Under the pieces are notes generated by a model, which searched no databases, had not been told where the DNA came from, and saw nothing but the letters and a program-made list of their open reading frames with translations. This document shows, in pieces, positions 1 to 8,003 of a DNA stretch of 64,000 bases (position 1 is its first letter; each line of letters begins with the position of its first letter). Source of the stretch: Bacillus sp. NTK071 (GTDB lineage Bacteria > Bacillota > Bacilli > Bacillales > Guptibacillaceae); assembly GCF_017303315.1 (NCBI RefSeq), contig NZ_JAFKOI010000005.1, positions 62,001 through 126,000 on the forward strand. The letters are read 5' to 3'. A program made the translations under genes and the position numbers.

Positions 1-54
1 AGACAATTAGAGAAAATAATCAATCATTTTTATTAAAAAACCTGAGAAAGATTA

Positions 55-240
55 TTATGAACTTGAATGAACTTGCGTTTTTTCAGCATCAGAAAAACCT
101 TCTTCATACGCCTCTCGATAGATAGACGTCATGTACATCGATACAAGCTGTCTTACTTTCGGTTCAACTTTGACGACCTCCAAATGCTTCATACACCGAT
201 CAATTGCAAGCTTTTCCTTTTGAATATTTTTCATCGTCAT
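55..240 (-). CDS. small hypothetical protein (61 aa)
   Basis: Short, charged, probably cytoplasmic protein with no membrane segment. I do not recognise a family. The start is placed at the ATG ending at 240 because GGAAGGTGG lies 8 bases upstream; an in-frame GTG at 252 would sit inside that ribosome binding site. The gene is divergent from the germinant receptor operon. The coding call rests on the ribosome binding site and a clean frame; its function is unknown. Confidence 0.6.
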   Translation of the reverse strand: MTMKNIQKEKLAIDRCMKHLEVVKVEPKVRQLVSMYMTSIYREAYEEGFSDAEKTQVHSSS

Positions 241-488
241 TGTAAGAACCACCTTCCGTTAAGCTATTTACCTAATTATACATTAGATAAACAGACTATG
301 TACACCTGTTATACAATATAAAGCTTTATTCTCATAAAAACGATACAAAAGGCTACTAATTTGTAGCATTCTACATTTTGTGCACTAGACTTTAGAACTA
401 CGTTTCAACAAAATACTACACGATACATAAATCCTTACTATATATAGCAAACTATATGGCAACCATGATTATCTAAGGAGGATGCGTA

Positions 489-2012
489 GTGAGACGTGGT
501 ACACGTAAATCAGCTCGTAATAAGCCGTATCAAATCCCCACTTCTGCTGAATCCCATGATGCCTTCTGGACTCTCAAAGAAAATAAACACTATCTGAAAG
601 AAGCTTTCTACCATACACAAGACCTTAAGTTCAGAGAAGTTGTTATTCAGAACGTGGCCTGCTTAATCTGTTATTTAGATCCTTTAGTTGATGAAGATAA
701 ATTACAAACAACCATTATGAAGCCGCTAATGGAACGAAATGAACTAAACGTTGGGCATATCGTCACTTCTAAAGAAATACGTCAATCAAATAACCTTCTC
801 AAAGCCGTTTCTGCACTAACAAAGGGATTTGTCGTTTTTCTAACGGAAGGTGTTCAGAATTTCTATTTATTAGAAGCGTTCTCATCTGATACAAGAGCTG
901 TTACAGAACCAGTTAATGAGCAAGTTGTGAGAGGTTCTCATGAGGGATTTGTGGAAAACATTGTACAGAATCTACAAATGCTACGTCGTAGAATTGAAAA
1001 CCCAAATCTAGTTGTTAAATTTTTTAAAGTTGGTAAATCAACAGATACTAAACTAGCCATTGTTTACTTACAGAATCTTGCGAACCCAGAATTAGTTGCA
1101 GAGGTTGAAAGACGAATTAACGCCATAGAAGCTGACTCTATTCAAACACCAGGTTATGTAGAAGAGTTTATTGAAGACGCACCGTTTTCACCTTTTCCAC
1201 AGATGCTTAGTACAGAACGCCCTGACAGGTTAACTGCCCATGTCATCGAAGGGAGAGTTGGGCTTTTTATGGAAGGGAGTCCTTCTACTCTCATTATGCC
1301 AGTAACTTTTTTCTCCTTCTATCAGTCTCCAGAGGATTACAATAGTCGATGGTATATTGGCTCTGTCTTAAGAATCATCAGAATCACTAGCTTTATCTTT
1401 GCTCTTGCGCTACCTTCAATTTATATTGCGACCGTCTCGTTTCATTCAGAAATTCTGCCTGCTGAGCTCATATTAAATATTAAGAGTTCATTAGAAAATG
1501 TACCCTTTCCTCCTTTAATAGAAGCTTTAATTATGCAAATCACGCTTGAACTCTTAAGAGAGGCAGCAATCAGGTTGCCAGGTCCAATCGCACAGACGAT
1601 TGGTATTGTAGGCGGTTTGGTAATCGGAACCGCTATTGTAGAAGCCAACCTAGTATCGAATATGATGATCATTATTGTTGCCCTAACAGCTATTTCATCG
1701 TTTGCAGTTCCATCATATGAAATGAGTATGTCCATTCGGCTTCTGGGTTTTCCTTTAATGTTGTTATCAGCCACGTTTGGATTCATTGGACTCGTATTCG
1801 GGTTATCGTTGATCTTAATTCATCTTTGTGGGTTAGAAACATTCGGTACTCCCTATTTCTCTCCTCTTGCTCCATTTCGATTTAATGAGCTAAAAGATTC
1901 ACTAGTTAGGCTGCCAAGATGGTTGCTTGGAAAACGTCCAGTTGATGTTCATGCTCAGGAAGTGAGACAGGAATGGTTCTCAAGAAGGTGGAAACGCAAT
2001 GAAGACGAATAA
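489..2012 (+). CDS. GerA-family spore germination receptor, A subunit
   Basis: A subunit of a nutrient germinant receptor in the inner membrane of the spore. It has a large hydrophilic N-terminal domain (about residues 1-290) followed by about five membrane segments starting near residue 297, the usual GerAA/GerKA/GerBA architecture, and the 507-aa length is typical. The family signature EPVNEQVVRGSHEGF lies near residues 140-154. Translation starts at a GTG preceded by AAGGAGG at 475-481. It is the first gene of a three-gene operon and overlaps the B subunit by 14 bases. I cannot say from sequence which receptor (A, B or K type) it is or what germinant it binds. Confidence 0.95.
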   Translation: MRRGTRKSARNKPYQIPTSAESHDAFWTLKENKHYLKEAFYHTQDLKFREVVIQNVACLICYLDPLVDEDKLQTTIMKPLMERNELNVGHIVTSKEIRQSNNLLKAVSALTKGFVVFLTEGVQNFYLLEAFSSDTRAVTEPVNEQVVRGSHEGFVENIVQNLQMLRRRIENPNLVVKFFKVGKSTDTKLAIVYLQNLANPELVAEVERRINAIEADSIQTPGYVEEFIEDAPFSPFPQMLSTERPDRLTAHVIEGRVGLFMEGSPSTLIMPVTFFSFYQSPEDYNSRWYIGSVLRIIRITSFIFALALPSIYIATVSFHSEILPAELILNIKSSLENVPFPPLIEALIMQITLELLREAAIRLPGPIAQTIGIVGGLVIGTAIVEANLVSNMMIIIVALTAISSFAVPSYEMSMSIRLLGFPLMLLSATFGFIGLVFGLSLILIHLCGLETFGTPYFSPLAPFRFNELKDSLVRLPRWLLGKRPVDVHAQEVRQEWFSRRWKRNEDE

Positions 2013-3087
2013 CACCATTCACTCTACTCAATTGTTTTTTATTATTTTCCAAACTCAGGTTGGAGTTGGTGTGCTCTCGTTACCAACTTCCCTTTATGCT
2101 GGATCTGGAACGGATGGGTGGATCACACTCTTGATTACTGGAGTGGTGATTCAAGGGGTGATTTTCATACTTTACCTTTTAAGCAATCGATTTCCTTCTT
2201 CAACACTATATGAATATGCTCCAAAGATTGTTGGGAAGTACATCGCTTTTCTTATTTCACTCTTGTATATTGCGTTTGCCATCTCTACGGCCGTTATAGT
2301 ATTGGAGCTATTTGAAACGACAATCAAAACTTGGATTCTTTTTCGTACCCCGATGTTAGCGATTTTATTACTTTTGACTATAACAGGAACGTATCTTGCT
2401 GTAGGTAAACTTAAAGTCATGGGGAGGTTCTATCAATTTGTATCGATTCTTATAGTCCCACTGGTCATTATGGCAGCTTATACTTTAAAGGATGCAGACC
2501 TCCGCTATATATTGCCTATTGGTGAAAATGGGATAGGGACGATTCTTAAAGCAACACAGAAGGGGATTGTTTCAATGCTTGGATTTGAAATCATCCTTTT
2601 CGTATATCCATATGTGCAAGATAAAGGGAAAGCTGCATTCAAGAGCGCTACTCTAGCAAATATTGCTGTGACAAGCTTATATGCTTTTCTTACATTTACT
2701 TCCTATGTTTTTTTCAGTCCAAAGCAACTCCAAATGATCCCAGAGCCAATCGTGTATATGCTGAAAGGCGTTTCTTTTATTATTGTTGATCGAGTAGACT
2801 TACTCTTTCTTTCCATTTGGATCATTTCCGTTATGACCTCCTATGCCTCCTACTTATATATTGGGGGGAAAGGGATTCAGTATCTTACAAAAAGAAAGAA
2901 AACAACTGGTTCAATCATCCTTGTTGCCGCTATATCACTCATTCTGTCTATGTTTACGCACGATCGTTATACAGTTGAAGTGATAGCAGGTTATCATGCG
3001 AAAGCGTCCTATTTTTTCGCATTAGGAATCCCTATCAGCCTCTATATCTTAAGTCTTATTTTTAAAAAGAAGGAGGTAACAGCATGA
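1999..3087 (+). CDS. GerAB-type germination protein, B subunit (APC-superfamily permease fold)
   Basis: Integral membrane B subunit of the germinant receptor, 362 aa with about ten hydrophobic segments, matching the spore germination/amino acid permease family. Members of this family are thought to hold the germinant binding pocket. The early motif FQTQVGVGVLSLP is typical of GerB proteins. The start lies inside the end of the A gene and the stop overlaps the C gene by 4 bases (ATGA), so the three subunits should be translationally coupled. Confidence 0.93.
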   Translation: MKTNNTIHSTQLFFIIFQTQVGVGVLSLPTSLYAGSGTDGWITLLITGVVIQGVIFILYLLSNRFPSSTLYEYAPKIVGKYIAFLISLLYIAFAISTAVIVLELFETTIKTWILFRTPMLAILLLLTITGTYLAVGKLKVMGRFYQFVSILIVPLVIMAAYTLKDADLRYILPIGENGIGTILKATQKGIVSMLGFEIILFVYPYVQDKGKAAFKSATLANIAVTSLYAFLTFTSYVFFSPKQLQMIPEPIVYMLKGVSFIIVDRVDLLFLSIWIISVMTSYASYLYIGGKGIQYLTKRKKTTGSIILVAAISLILSMFTHDRYTVEVIAGYHAKASYFFALGIPISLYILSLIFKKKEVTA

Positions 3088-4217
3088 AAAGGAAACTTTC
3101 CCAATTGATTCTCGTCATTTGTTCCTCACTCATGCTAACTTCATGCTGGGATCAAGAGCTATTAAAGGAATCAAAATTAGTGTATGGGGCTGGATTTGAT
3201 TATGAGGGTAATAACATGATACGTACAACCTTTGTTGTACGTAACCTTGGAGTTCCCGTTAGTCAGGGAGGCGTCTATTCCAATCGAATTGTATCTGTTG
3301 TAGGGCCATCCTCGCGCGATACAAGGTTACAAATGGATCGCCTCATTTCAAAACAATTGAGTGCTTCAAAGAATCAGCTACTTCTTCTAGGAGAAGAAGT
3401 AGCCAAACACAATATCGATCATATGCTTGATATATTATTCAGAGATCCTAAAAGCCCACTTGATGCGAGAATTGCAGTAGTTGAAGGACGTGCTGAAGAT
3501 ATCTACAACCTTGATCATATTGGTGACACTCTCGTAACCGAATTTACGACTAATTTAATTAAAGGAGCGGAAAATAAGACCGAAGCTACAAAAATGACTG
3601 TTGAGAAAGCATTTCGTTACTCTTTAGACGAAGGCCAGGATTACGCTCTCCCATACATTCGTTACAACGAACAAGCAAGTAGCCCTGAGTTCAATGGATT
3701 AGCTCTTTTCCACGAAACCACCTATACTGGGGTAACATTACCACCAGGTGATGCGAAATTATTGCTATTAATGAACAATGAGAGTAGCAAAAAAACCAAT
3801 ATTGTGGAGTCTCTGGACAACGATCCTAATAATGAGTTCCTAACAAATACAGTAACAATAAACGCACGAAATACCTCATCAGAAAAAGAATATTCTTTCA
3901 GGAATAATTTACTAGATAAAGTCATCATTAACCTTGAACTAAGAGGCAACATTGAAGAATATCCTCAGAATCATCTTATGAAGAAAAGTCAATTAACTGA
4001 CATTGGTGATGAACTGTCCCAACGTTTAACCTTGAGAGCAAACGAAATTCTCCAAAAGTTGCAGAAAGCAAACTGCGATTTTCTTGGAATTGGTCGTGAT
4101 TTGAATGCCTACCATCATAAGGCATGGAACGCGAAAAGATGGGAGGCAGAATATAAAGACATCAAGCTAGAAGCAAAAGTAAAAGTAAATATTGACGAAA
4201 CAGGCATTATTAAATAG
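3084..4217 (+). CDS. GerC-family germination lipoprotein, C subunit
   Basis: Lipoprotein subunit of the germinant receptor. The N-terminus has a positively charged start, a hydrophobic stretch and the lipobox LTSC with the lipid-bearing Cys at residue 21, followed by WDQ, the usual start of mature GerC proteins. The length (377 aa) is normal. It should be lipidated and face the outer side of the spore inner membrane. The last gene of the operon; its stop codon is part of the bidirectional terminator palindrome at 4212-4255. Confidence 0.94.
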   Translation: MKRKLSQLILVICSSLMLTSCWDQELLKESKLVYGAGFDYEGNNMIRTTFVVRNLGVPVSQGGVYSNRIVSVVGPSSRDTRLQMDRLISKQLSASKNQLLLLGEEVAKHNIDHMLDILFRDPKSPLDARIAVVEGRAEDIYNLDHIGDTLVTEFTTNLIKGAENKTEATKMTVEKAFRYSLDEGQDYALPYIRYNEQASSPEFNGLALFHETTYTGVTLPPGDAKLLLLMNNESSKKTNIVESLDNDPNNEFLTNTVTINARNTSSEKEYSFRNNLLDKVIINLELRGNIEEYPQNHLMKKSQLTDIGDELSQRLTLRANEILQKLQKANCDFLGIGRDLNAYHHKAWNAKRWEAEYKDIKLEAKVKVNIDETGIIK

Positions 4218-4255
4218 AACGCGAATGAGTGCTAGCACTCATTCGCGTTCTATTT
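4212..4255. terminator. bidirectional terminator, 44-bp perfect palindrome
   Basis: A perfect inverted repeat centred at 4233/4234 that begins with AAATAG and ends with CTATTT. It contains the stop codon of the GerC gene and, on the other strand, the last codons and stop of the convergent membrane protein gene. T-rich ends on both strands let it end transcription from both sides. Confidence 0.85.
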
Positions 4256-4553
4256 GTTCCATCTCTTCAATTGTAGGTTCTTTTGCTCCGTACCAGGAGT
4301 AGACCACATTATAAATCTCGCCTTCTCGAACAAGATTCCAGCTCAATTCATCTTCCAGTAATAGCTCTTTCGCTTCCCCTTCTCCTTCAGGCTGAACAAA
4401 TACGTAGTAATGGTGATCAGTTCTTTCTTTTTTAATCACTTCGCCTCGTTCGATATGCTCCTCATGAACATAAGTGTATCTTCCAATTACAAAAATACTA
4501 ATAAGAACGACGATACTCCCTATTATGATGTTTAATGCTTTTTTCCTCTTCAT
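4239..4553 (-). CDS. single-pass membrane protein, unknown function (104 aa)
   Basis: The protein has a basic N-terminus (MKRKK), one membrane segment at about residues 6-27, and an acidic extracytoplasmic tail rich in Glu and aromatic residues. The start ATG at 4553 is chosen because GCGGAGG lies just upstream; the frame remains open further upstream to 4613, but without a comparable site. Its 3' end is encoded within the shared terminator palindrome. No family recognised; it is convergent with the Ger operon. Confidence 0.7.
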   Translation of the reverse strand: MKRKKALNIIIGSIVVLISIFVIGRYTYVHEEHIERGEVIKKERTDHHYYVFVQPEGEGEAKELLLEDELSWNLVREGEIYNVVYSWYGAKEPTIEEMEQIERE

Positions 4554-4689
4554 AATGCCTCCGCAATTTAATTGATTAATTATAAGGTACCACAAATACG
4601 ATTTGTTTAACAAAATAACAACTGTATGTTTAGCGTGTTTTTCACACGGGTAACCAAATTATAAGAGACATTATAAGGAGGAGTTACAA

Positions 4690-4857
4690 ATGGCTAAGAA
4701 TTCTCAATACCAACCTATACACGAGAGCGGATTTTCATTAAGTGACGCTCAAGAGGTAGCATATGCAAAAGAATTTAAGAAAGCAGATATTGCAGGAGGC
4801 ATCCGTAAGCCGAAAGTGAAACGAGCTAAAAGTGAAAACCCTGATCTACTTAAATAA
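4690..4857 (+). CDS. small hypothetical protein, 55 aa
   Basis: A 55-codon frame with a strong AAGGAGG site 8 bases before the ATG and a hairpin terminator directly after the stop, so it is very probably a real monocistronic gene. The product is hydrophilic, starts MAKNSQYQPI and ends in a basic, Lys-rich tail. The neighbourhood is sporulation-related and the size suits a minor spore protein, but it lacks the alpha/beta SASP signature, so no function is assigned. Confidence 0.7.
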   Translation: MAKNSQYQPIHESGFSLSDAQEVAYAKEFKKADIAGGIRKPKVKRAKSENPDLLK

Positions 4858-4868
4858 TTCATGAAAAG

Positions 4869-4893
4869 AGCCGTGCCGTGCACGGCTTTTTTT
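4869..4893 (+). terminator. rho-independent terminator
   Basis: Stem AGCCGTGC / GCACGGCT with a 3-base loop followed by a run of seven T residues, 11 bases after the stop of the 55-aa gene. Confidence 0.85.
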
Positions 4894-4991
4894 ATTGTCT
4901 TTAAATGGTTGATTTCCTCTCCAATCAGCGTTGGTTTTCACAAAACAACATTTCTGTAGAAAAGAACGAAGAATAAGACTAGCCATAGTGG

Positions 4992-5639
4992 CTAGCCTTC
5001 TTTTCTCACAAATACCTCATACCCCTTTTGTTTTAGCTCACTGCATAGTTTCTCTGCTTTGTCTTTAGTTTGAAAAGCACCAGCTTGAACCACATAGAGC
5101 GAATCCTTAGCACCTCTTGTATACTTGACTGCCGCAATTGCTACTTCTTCTGCCAGTTGGAGACGAAATGAACGAACGCTTAACTTCTTCATATCACTAT
5201 CTGAATCTAGAAACCCATATTCCACAATGATTGTTTCTACAGCACCCGTTAAGCGGTGCATGTAATAATAATCGCTACCTGACCCTTTTCGTGAAAACAC
5301 TCGCCGTACTGGCATACCTGTATTCACTAATGCATTTGCTATCTGCTTTGGCAAATTACTCTTTGAATAGATCGAATGGATAACTTCACCTCCACTCCCC
5401 CCACCAGCGTTGTAATGATTACTAATACACACCGCTTTCCCAGATTGCTTTACAAGAGATACTCTTTTCTCCGGTGGTAACAGTACATCCCTCTCTCTTG
5501 TCATCATACACTGTATACCTAATTTCCTCAGAAAGTGATACTGATGTAACGATACTTCAAGTGTCCAATCTTTTTCGATTACTCCATTTCCAATTGCTCC
5601 TGGATCTCCCCCACCGTGACCGGCATCAATAATAATCAC
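4992..5639 (-). CDS. N-acetylmuramoyl-L-alanine amidase with C-terminal SPOR domain, CwlC-like
   Basis: Zinc amidase of the Amidase_3 family that cleaves the bond between muramic acid and the peptide stem. The expected ligands are visible: His8 in DAGHGG, Glu22, His75 in SNHYNAG and the catalytic Glu140 in VEYGFLD. A SPOR peptidoglycan-binding repeat follows from about residue 180. There is no signal peptide, as in B. subtilis CwlC, which acts late in sporulation to lyse the mother cell; I infer the same role. The start is GTG at 5639 with GGGAGTGG upstream. The product is shorter than CwlC (about 255 aa) and seems to have a single SPOR unit. Confidence 0.88.
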   Translation of the reverse strand: MIIIDAGHGGGDPGAIGNGVIEKDWTLEVSLHQYHFLRKLGIQCMMTRERDVLLPPEKRVSLVKQSGKAVCISNHYNAGGGSGGEVIHSIYSKSNLPKQIANALVNTGMPVRRVFSRKGSGSDYYYMHRLTGAVETIIVEYGFLDSDSDMKKLSVRSFRLQLAEEVAIAAVKYTRGAKDSLYVVQAGAFQTKDKAEKLCSELKQKGYEVFVRKEG

Positions 5640-5766
5640 GAAGCGCCACTCCCTTTCTTCAATTAAATAGTATTTAATCTCCTTAAACTAACGTCCTCCT
5701 TCCTACCTTATATATCGAATTCAAGGAGGAAAAAGGGGCATCGATGATAAATATTGTAATATCTAT

Positions 5767-5792
5767 TGCAACTTTTTAGATGTAGTTTCGTC
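5767..5792 (+). promoter_or_regulatory. candidate ECF sigma promoter (autoregulatory)
   Basis: TGCAAC, 16 bases, then CGTC, in front of the sigma factor gene at 5825. This fits the ECF pattern (AAC in the -35, CGT in the -10) and suggests that the sigma factor activates its own operon. Confidence 0.55.
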
Positions 5793-5824
5793 ATTATAAT
5801 AAAAGGTCTTGAAGGAATGATTCT

Positions 5825-6388
5825 ATGGATAAAAATAGATTAGGTTCGAGGAAGCAAGACTTCTCTTCTTACACTACTGTACAAAAAACACAGCTTATTG
5901 AAGAGTTGATGGATCAATATGGTGAAGCTCTTCTGAGACTTTCTTATACATATGTGAAAGATTGGGGGAAAGCTGAAGACGTTGTACAAGAAGTTTTCCT
6001 CGCATGCTTTCTCAAATTAAGTACCTTTCGTGGAGAAGCGTCTTTAAAAAATTGGATTTATCGCATCGCAATCAATCGATGTCATGATTATGTTAAAAGC
6101 TGGTCCTTCAGAAATATAATCCCGAGTAATATCATCATAAAATTAATAAAAAACCATGATCCTTCCCCTGAAATAACAGTTGTTAAAAACGAAGCGTCTT
6201 TACATCTACGCAATGAAATATTACGCCTTCCATTAAAGTACCGAGAAACGTTCATCCTTTTTTATCACGAAGATTTATCCATTAGAGACATCAGTTCACT
6301 CCTCGACACGAAGGAAGCAACGATCAAATCTCGACTGTATCGTGCACGTAGCCTCCTTGAAACAAGACTGAACCAAGAAAGTGAGTGA
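5825..6388 (+). CDS. RNA polymerase ECF-type sigma-70 factor
   Basis: A 187-aa sigma factor with region 2 (RLSYTYVKDWGKAEDVVQEVF, about residues 38-58, ending in the core-binding/-10 motif) and a helix-turn-helix region 4 (residues about 130-180, LSIRDISSLLDTKEATIKSRL). It directs RNA polymerase to an ECF promoter class, probably including its own (5767-5792). The next gene overlaps by 4 bases and encodes a membrane protein with the topology of an anti-sigma factor. The sigma factor is not close enough to SigW, SigM or SigX for naming. Confidence 0.88.
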   Translation: MDKNRLGSRKQDFSSYTTVQKTQLIEELMDQYGEALLRLSYTYVKDWGKAEDVVQEVFLACFLKLSTFRGEASLKNWIYRIAINRCHDYVKSWSFRNIIPSNIIIKLIKNHDPSPEITVVKNEASLHLRNEILRLPLKYRETFILFYHEDLSIRDISSLLDTKEATIKSRLYRARSLLETRLNQESE

Positions 6389-7026
6389 CATCTGAAATGG
6401 AAGACAATAAATGGAATAGCGAAGTGAAGAGAGTTCTATTTGATAAGGAACATTTAACTGAAAGAACGAAGGAAAAAATGCTTGAGAGCATACTCATCCA
6501 ACATTATTCATCTGGAAAGAAGCGGGGAAATCAAGTTCTTGAATGGCTTGGCATTGCAGCTTGTATTCTTCTGCTAATAACAACAACCATTTACGTTACA
6601 AAAATAGACAGGGAAGATATCGCAAAGCAGGAAGCGTCTGTCAGTGATGCTAAAGTGCCTTATGTGAGTGCAGCCTATATGAAACGAGCAACTGAAATTG
6701 CACAAAGGGAAACGGACATCACCAATGTAACGTACTTCTCTAAAGGTTCGAACATTCATATAGAAGTAATGATTGAAGATACTCTGAGTGATAAGAAAAT
6801 GAAAGAACTTGCGGTAGATTATTTAAAGCTATTATCTCAATTATATAAAATGGAAAACGACAGCCTGGGTGAACTATGGAAATACTACAATATAGATATC
6901 ATAATTAAATCTAATAGTGACTATGTTTCTCTTAATTACTTTGATGAGGAGGACAGCTCTTTTTATTTGAAAGGTTCTAAAGAAGCTGGAGATTCTACAA
7001 TTGATTGGATATCTGCAACAAATTAA
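6385..7026 (+). CDS. putative membrane anti-sigma factor
   Basis: The product has a cytoplasmic N-terminal part of about 55 residues, one membrane segment (VLEWLGIAACILLLITTTIY) and an extracytoplasmic domain of about 130 residues. Position and topology fit an anti-sigma factor that holds the upstream ECF sigma factor at the membrane. The GTG at 6385 overlaps the sigma gene; an ATG at 6397 is an alternative start. No zinc-binding anti-sigma (ZAS) motif HxxxCxxC is seen. A terminator follows at once, so the pair is a complete transcription unit. Confidence 0.72.
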   Translation: MTSEMEDNKWNSEVKRVLFDKEHLTERTKEKMLESILIQHYSSGKKRGNQVLEWLGIAACILLLITTTIYVTKIDREDIAKQEASVSDAKVPYVSAAYMKRATEIAQRETDITNVTYFSKGSNIHIEVMIEDTLSDKKMKELAVDYLKLLSQLYKMENDSLGELWKYYNIDIIIKSNSDYVSLNYFDEEDSSFYLKGSKEAGDSTIDWISATN

Positions 7027-7060
7027 GACGGCTTGAGCTATATGCTCGGCCGTTTTAATT
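7025..7060 (+). terminator. rho-independent terminator
   Basis: Stem-loop AAGACGGC..GAGC / GCTC..CCGTTTT with a small internal loop and a T-rich tail, immediately after the anti-sigma gene. Confidence 0.75.
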
Positions 7061-7062
7061 TG

Positions 7063-7114
7063 TTGACTAACTACACTAATTAGATTATCATCTAATTAGA
7101 TAACAATCTAATTA
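7063..7114 (+). promoter_or_regulatory. sigma-A promoter overlapped by a double palindromic operator
   Basis: The promoter is TTGACT at 7063-7068 and TATCAT at 7086-7091, spacing 17. Two perfect palindromes, TAATTAGAT-N4-ATCTAATTA at 7077-7098 and again at 7093-7114, share their middle arm (ATCTAATTAGAT). This places three half-sites over the -10 and the start of transcription, the usual arrangement for autorepression by the ArsR-type regulator just downstream. Confidence 0.75.
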
Positions 7115-7133
7115 TAAAAAAGGAGGTAGCCTA

Positions 7134-7709
7134 TTGCAGTTAAACAGATTGGTCAATTTTCATAAAACACTCGGTGACCCAACTCGAATACGAATTCTTA
7201 CGTTACTTGCGACAGGTCCGCTCCACGGACAAGCAATTGCTGGAAAACTTGGATTAAAAGCACCTACCATCACTCATCATATGACTAAATTAAGAGACAC
7301 CGGCATCGTTAATCAACGTAGAGATAAAAACACCATCTACTACTACATTGACGAGAAGAAATTCCGTTCTTATTCTGAAGCCCTACCTAAAATGCTTTAT
7401 CAGCCTGATTTCGACAAGGAGGACGATTCATTGAAAACGCAAGCAGTGGTGAGTAATTTCTTAGCATCAGATGGTACGTTAAAGCACCTACCTTCTCAAA
7501 GAAAGAAAAAAATCATTATTCTAAAGCACTTGATAAATGGGTTAGAGCGCGGGAAAAAGTATCATGAGAAAGAAATTAATGAGTATATTAAAAGATTCCA
7601 TCCTGACTTCGCGACAATTCGCAGAGAGTTTATTATCAATCATTTTATGTACCGCGAGAATAACATCTACGAACTGAATCCTGAAGAAATGTGGGCTACC
7701 ATTGACTAG
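7134..7709 (+). CDS. ArsR-type HTH regulator with C-terminal DUF2087 domain
   Basis: The N-terminal winged helix (about residues 1-80, motif LGDPTRIRILTLLATG and recognition helix KAPTITHHMTKL) is of the ArsR family. The C-terminal part (about residues 100-190, with FPSQRKKKIIIL-like and FATIRREFIINH motifs) matches DUF2087, often fused to such regulators. No metal-binding Cys pair is seen, so the signal is probably not a metal. The start is a TTG at 7134 with AAGGAGG at 7120-7126. The double palindrome over its promoter indicates autoregulation. No target operon is directly attached. Confidence 0.85.
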   Translation: MQLNRLVNFHKTLGDPTRIRILTLLATGPLHGQAIAGKLGLKAPTITHHMTKLRDTGIVNQRRDKNTIYYYIDEKKFRSYSEALPKMLYQPDFDKEDDSLKTQAVVSNFLASDGTLKHLPSQRKKKIIILKHLINGLERGKKYHEKEINEYIKRFHPDFATIRREFIINHFMYRENNIYELNPEEMWATID

Positions 7710-8001
7710 AAGAGGCTGGGACATAAGTAAATAACCATGAGAAAGACCCGAACAATTCATTTGAATCAGATCGGGTCTTTCGTAATTTACAGATAGGAAA
7801 CAACCGCTTCGCCAACATACTTCGCTTTCCGCGGGCACGGCCTCAGTCTCCTCAGAAAGCAAAAAACGCTTTCCTGCGGGGTCTTCGGACTCGTGCTGTT
7901 CCCGCAGGAGTCTACGTATATTGGCTACGCTAAGGTCTTACTCTTACCATTCAAAATTCGCGATTTCCTTCATGTATTTTAGTTTTGTCCCAGCCTCTTC
8001 T
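7708..8001. repeat. intergenic inverted-repeat element with 16-bp termini (variant A)
   Basis: A 294-bp segment filling the gap between two convergent genes, bounded by perfect 16-bp inverted termini AGAAGAGGCTGGGACA / TGTCCCAGCCTCTTCT. Inside are a terminator hairpin (7741-7781) and a GC-rich core with GCTTTCCGCGGG and CCCGCAGGAGTC. The core is shared with the other repeats near 18.1, 30.2 and 37.0 kb, but the termini differ. There is no coding capacity that I would support. Confidence 0.7.
7741..7781. terminator. bidirectional hairpin within repeat A
   Basis: Perfect 11-bp stem GAAAGACCCGA / TCGGGTCTTTC with a loop that is itself partly palindromic. It lies 31 bases after the ArsR gene and could end transcription from both convergent units. 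Confidence 0.6.
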
Positions 8002-8003
8002 TC

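Noticed and set aside
252-488. SigG promoter of the germination operon
   Set aside because: CATTCTA at 367-373 fits a SigG -10 box, but no matching -35 was found at 17-18 bases upstream.
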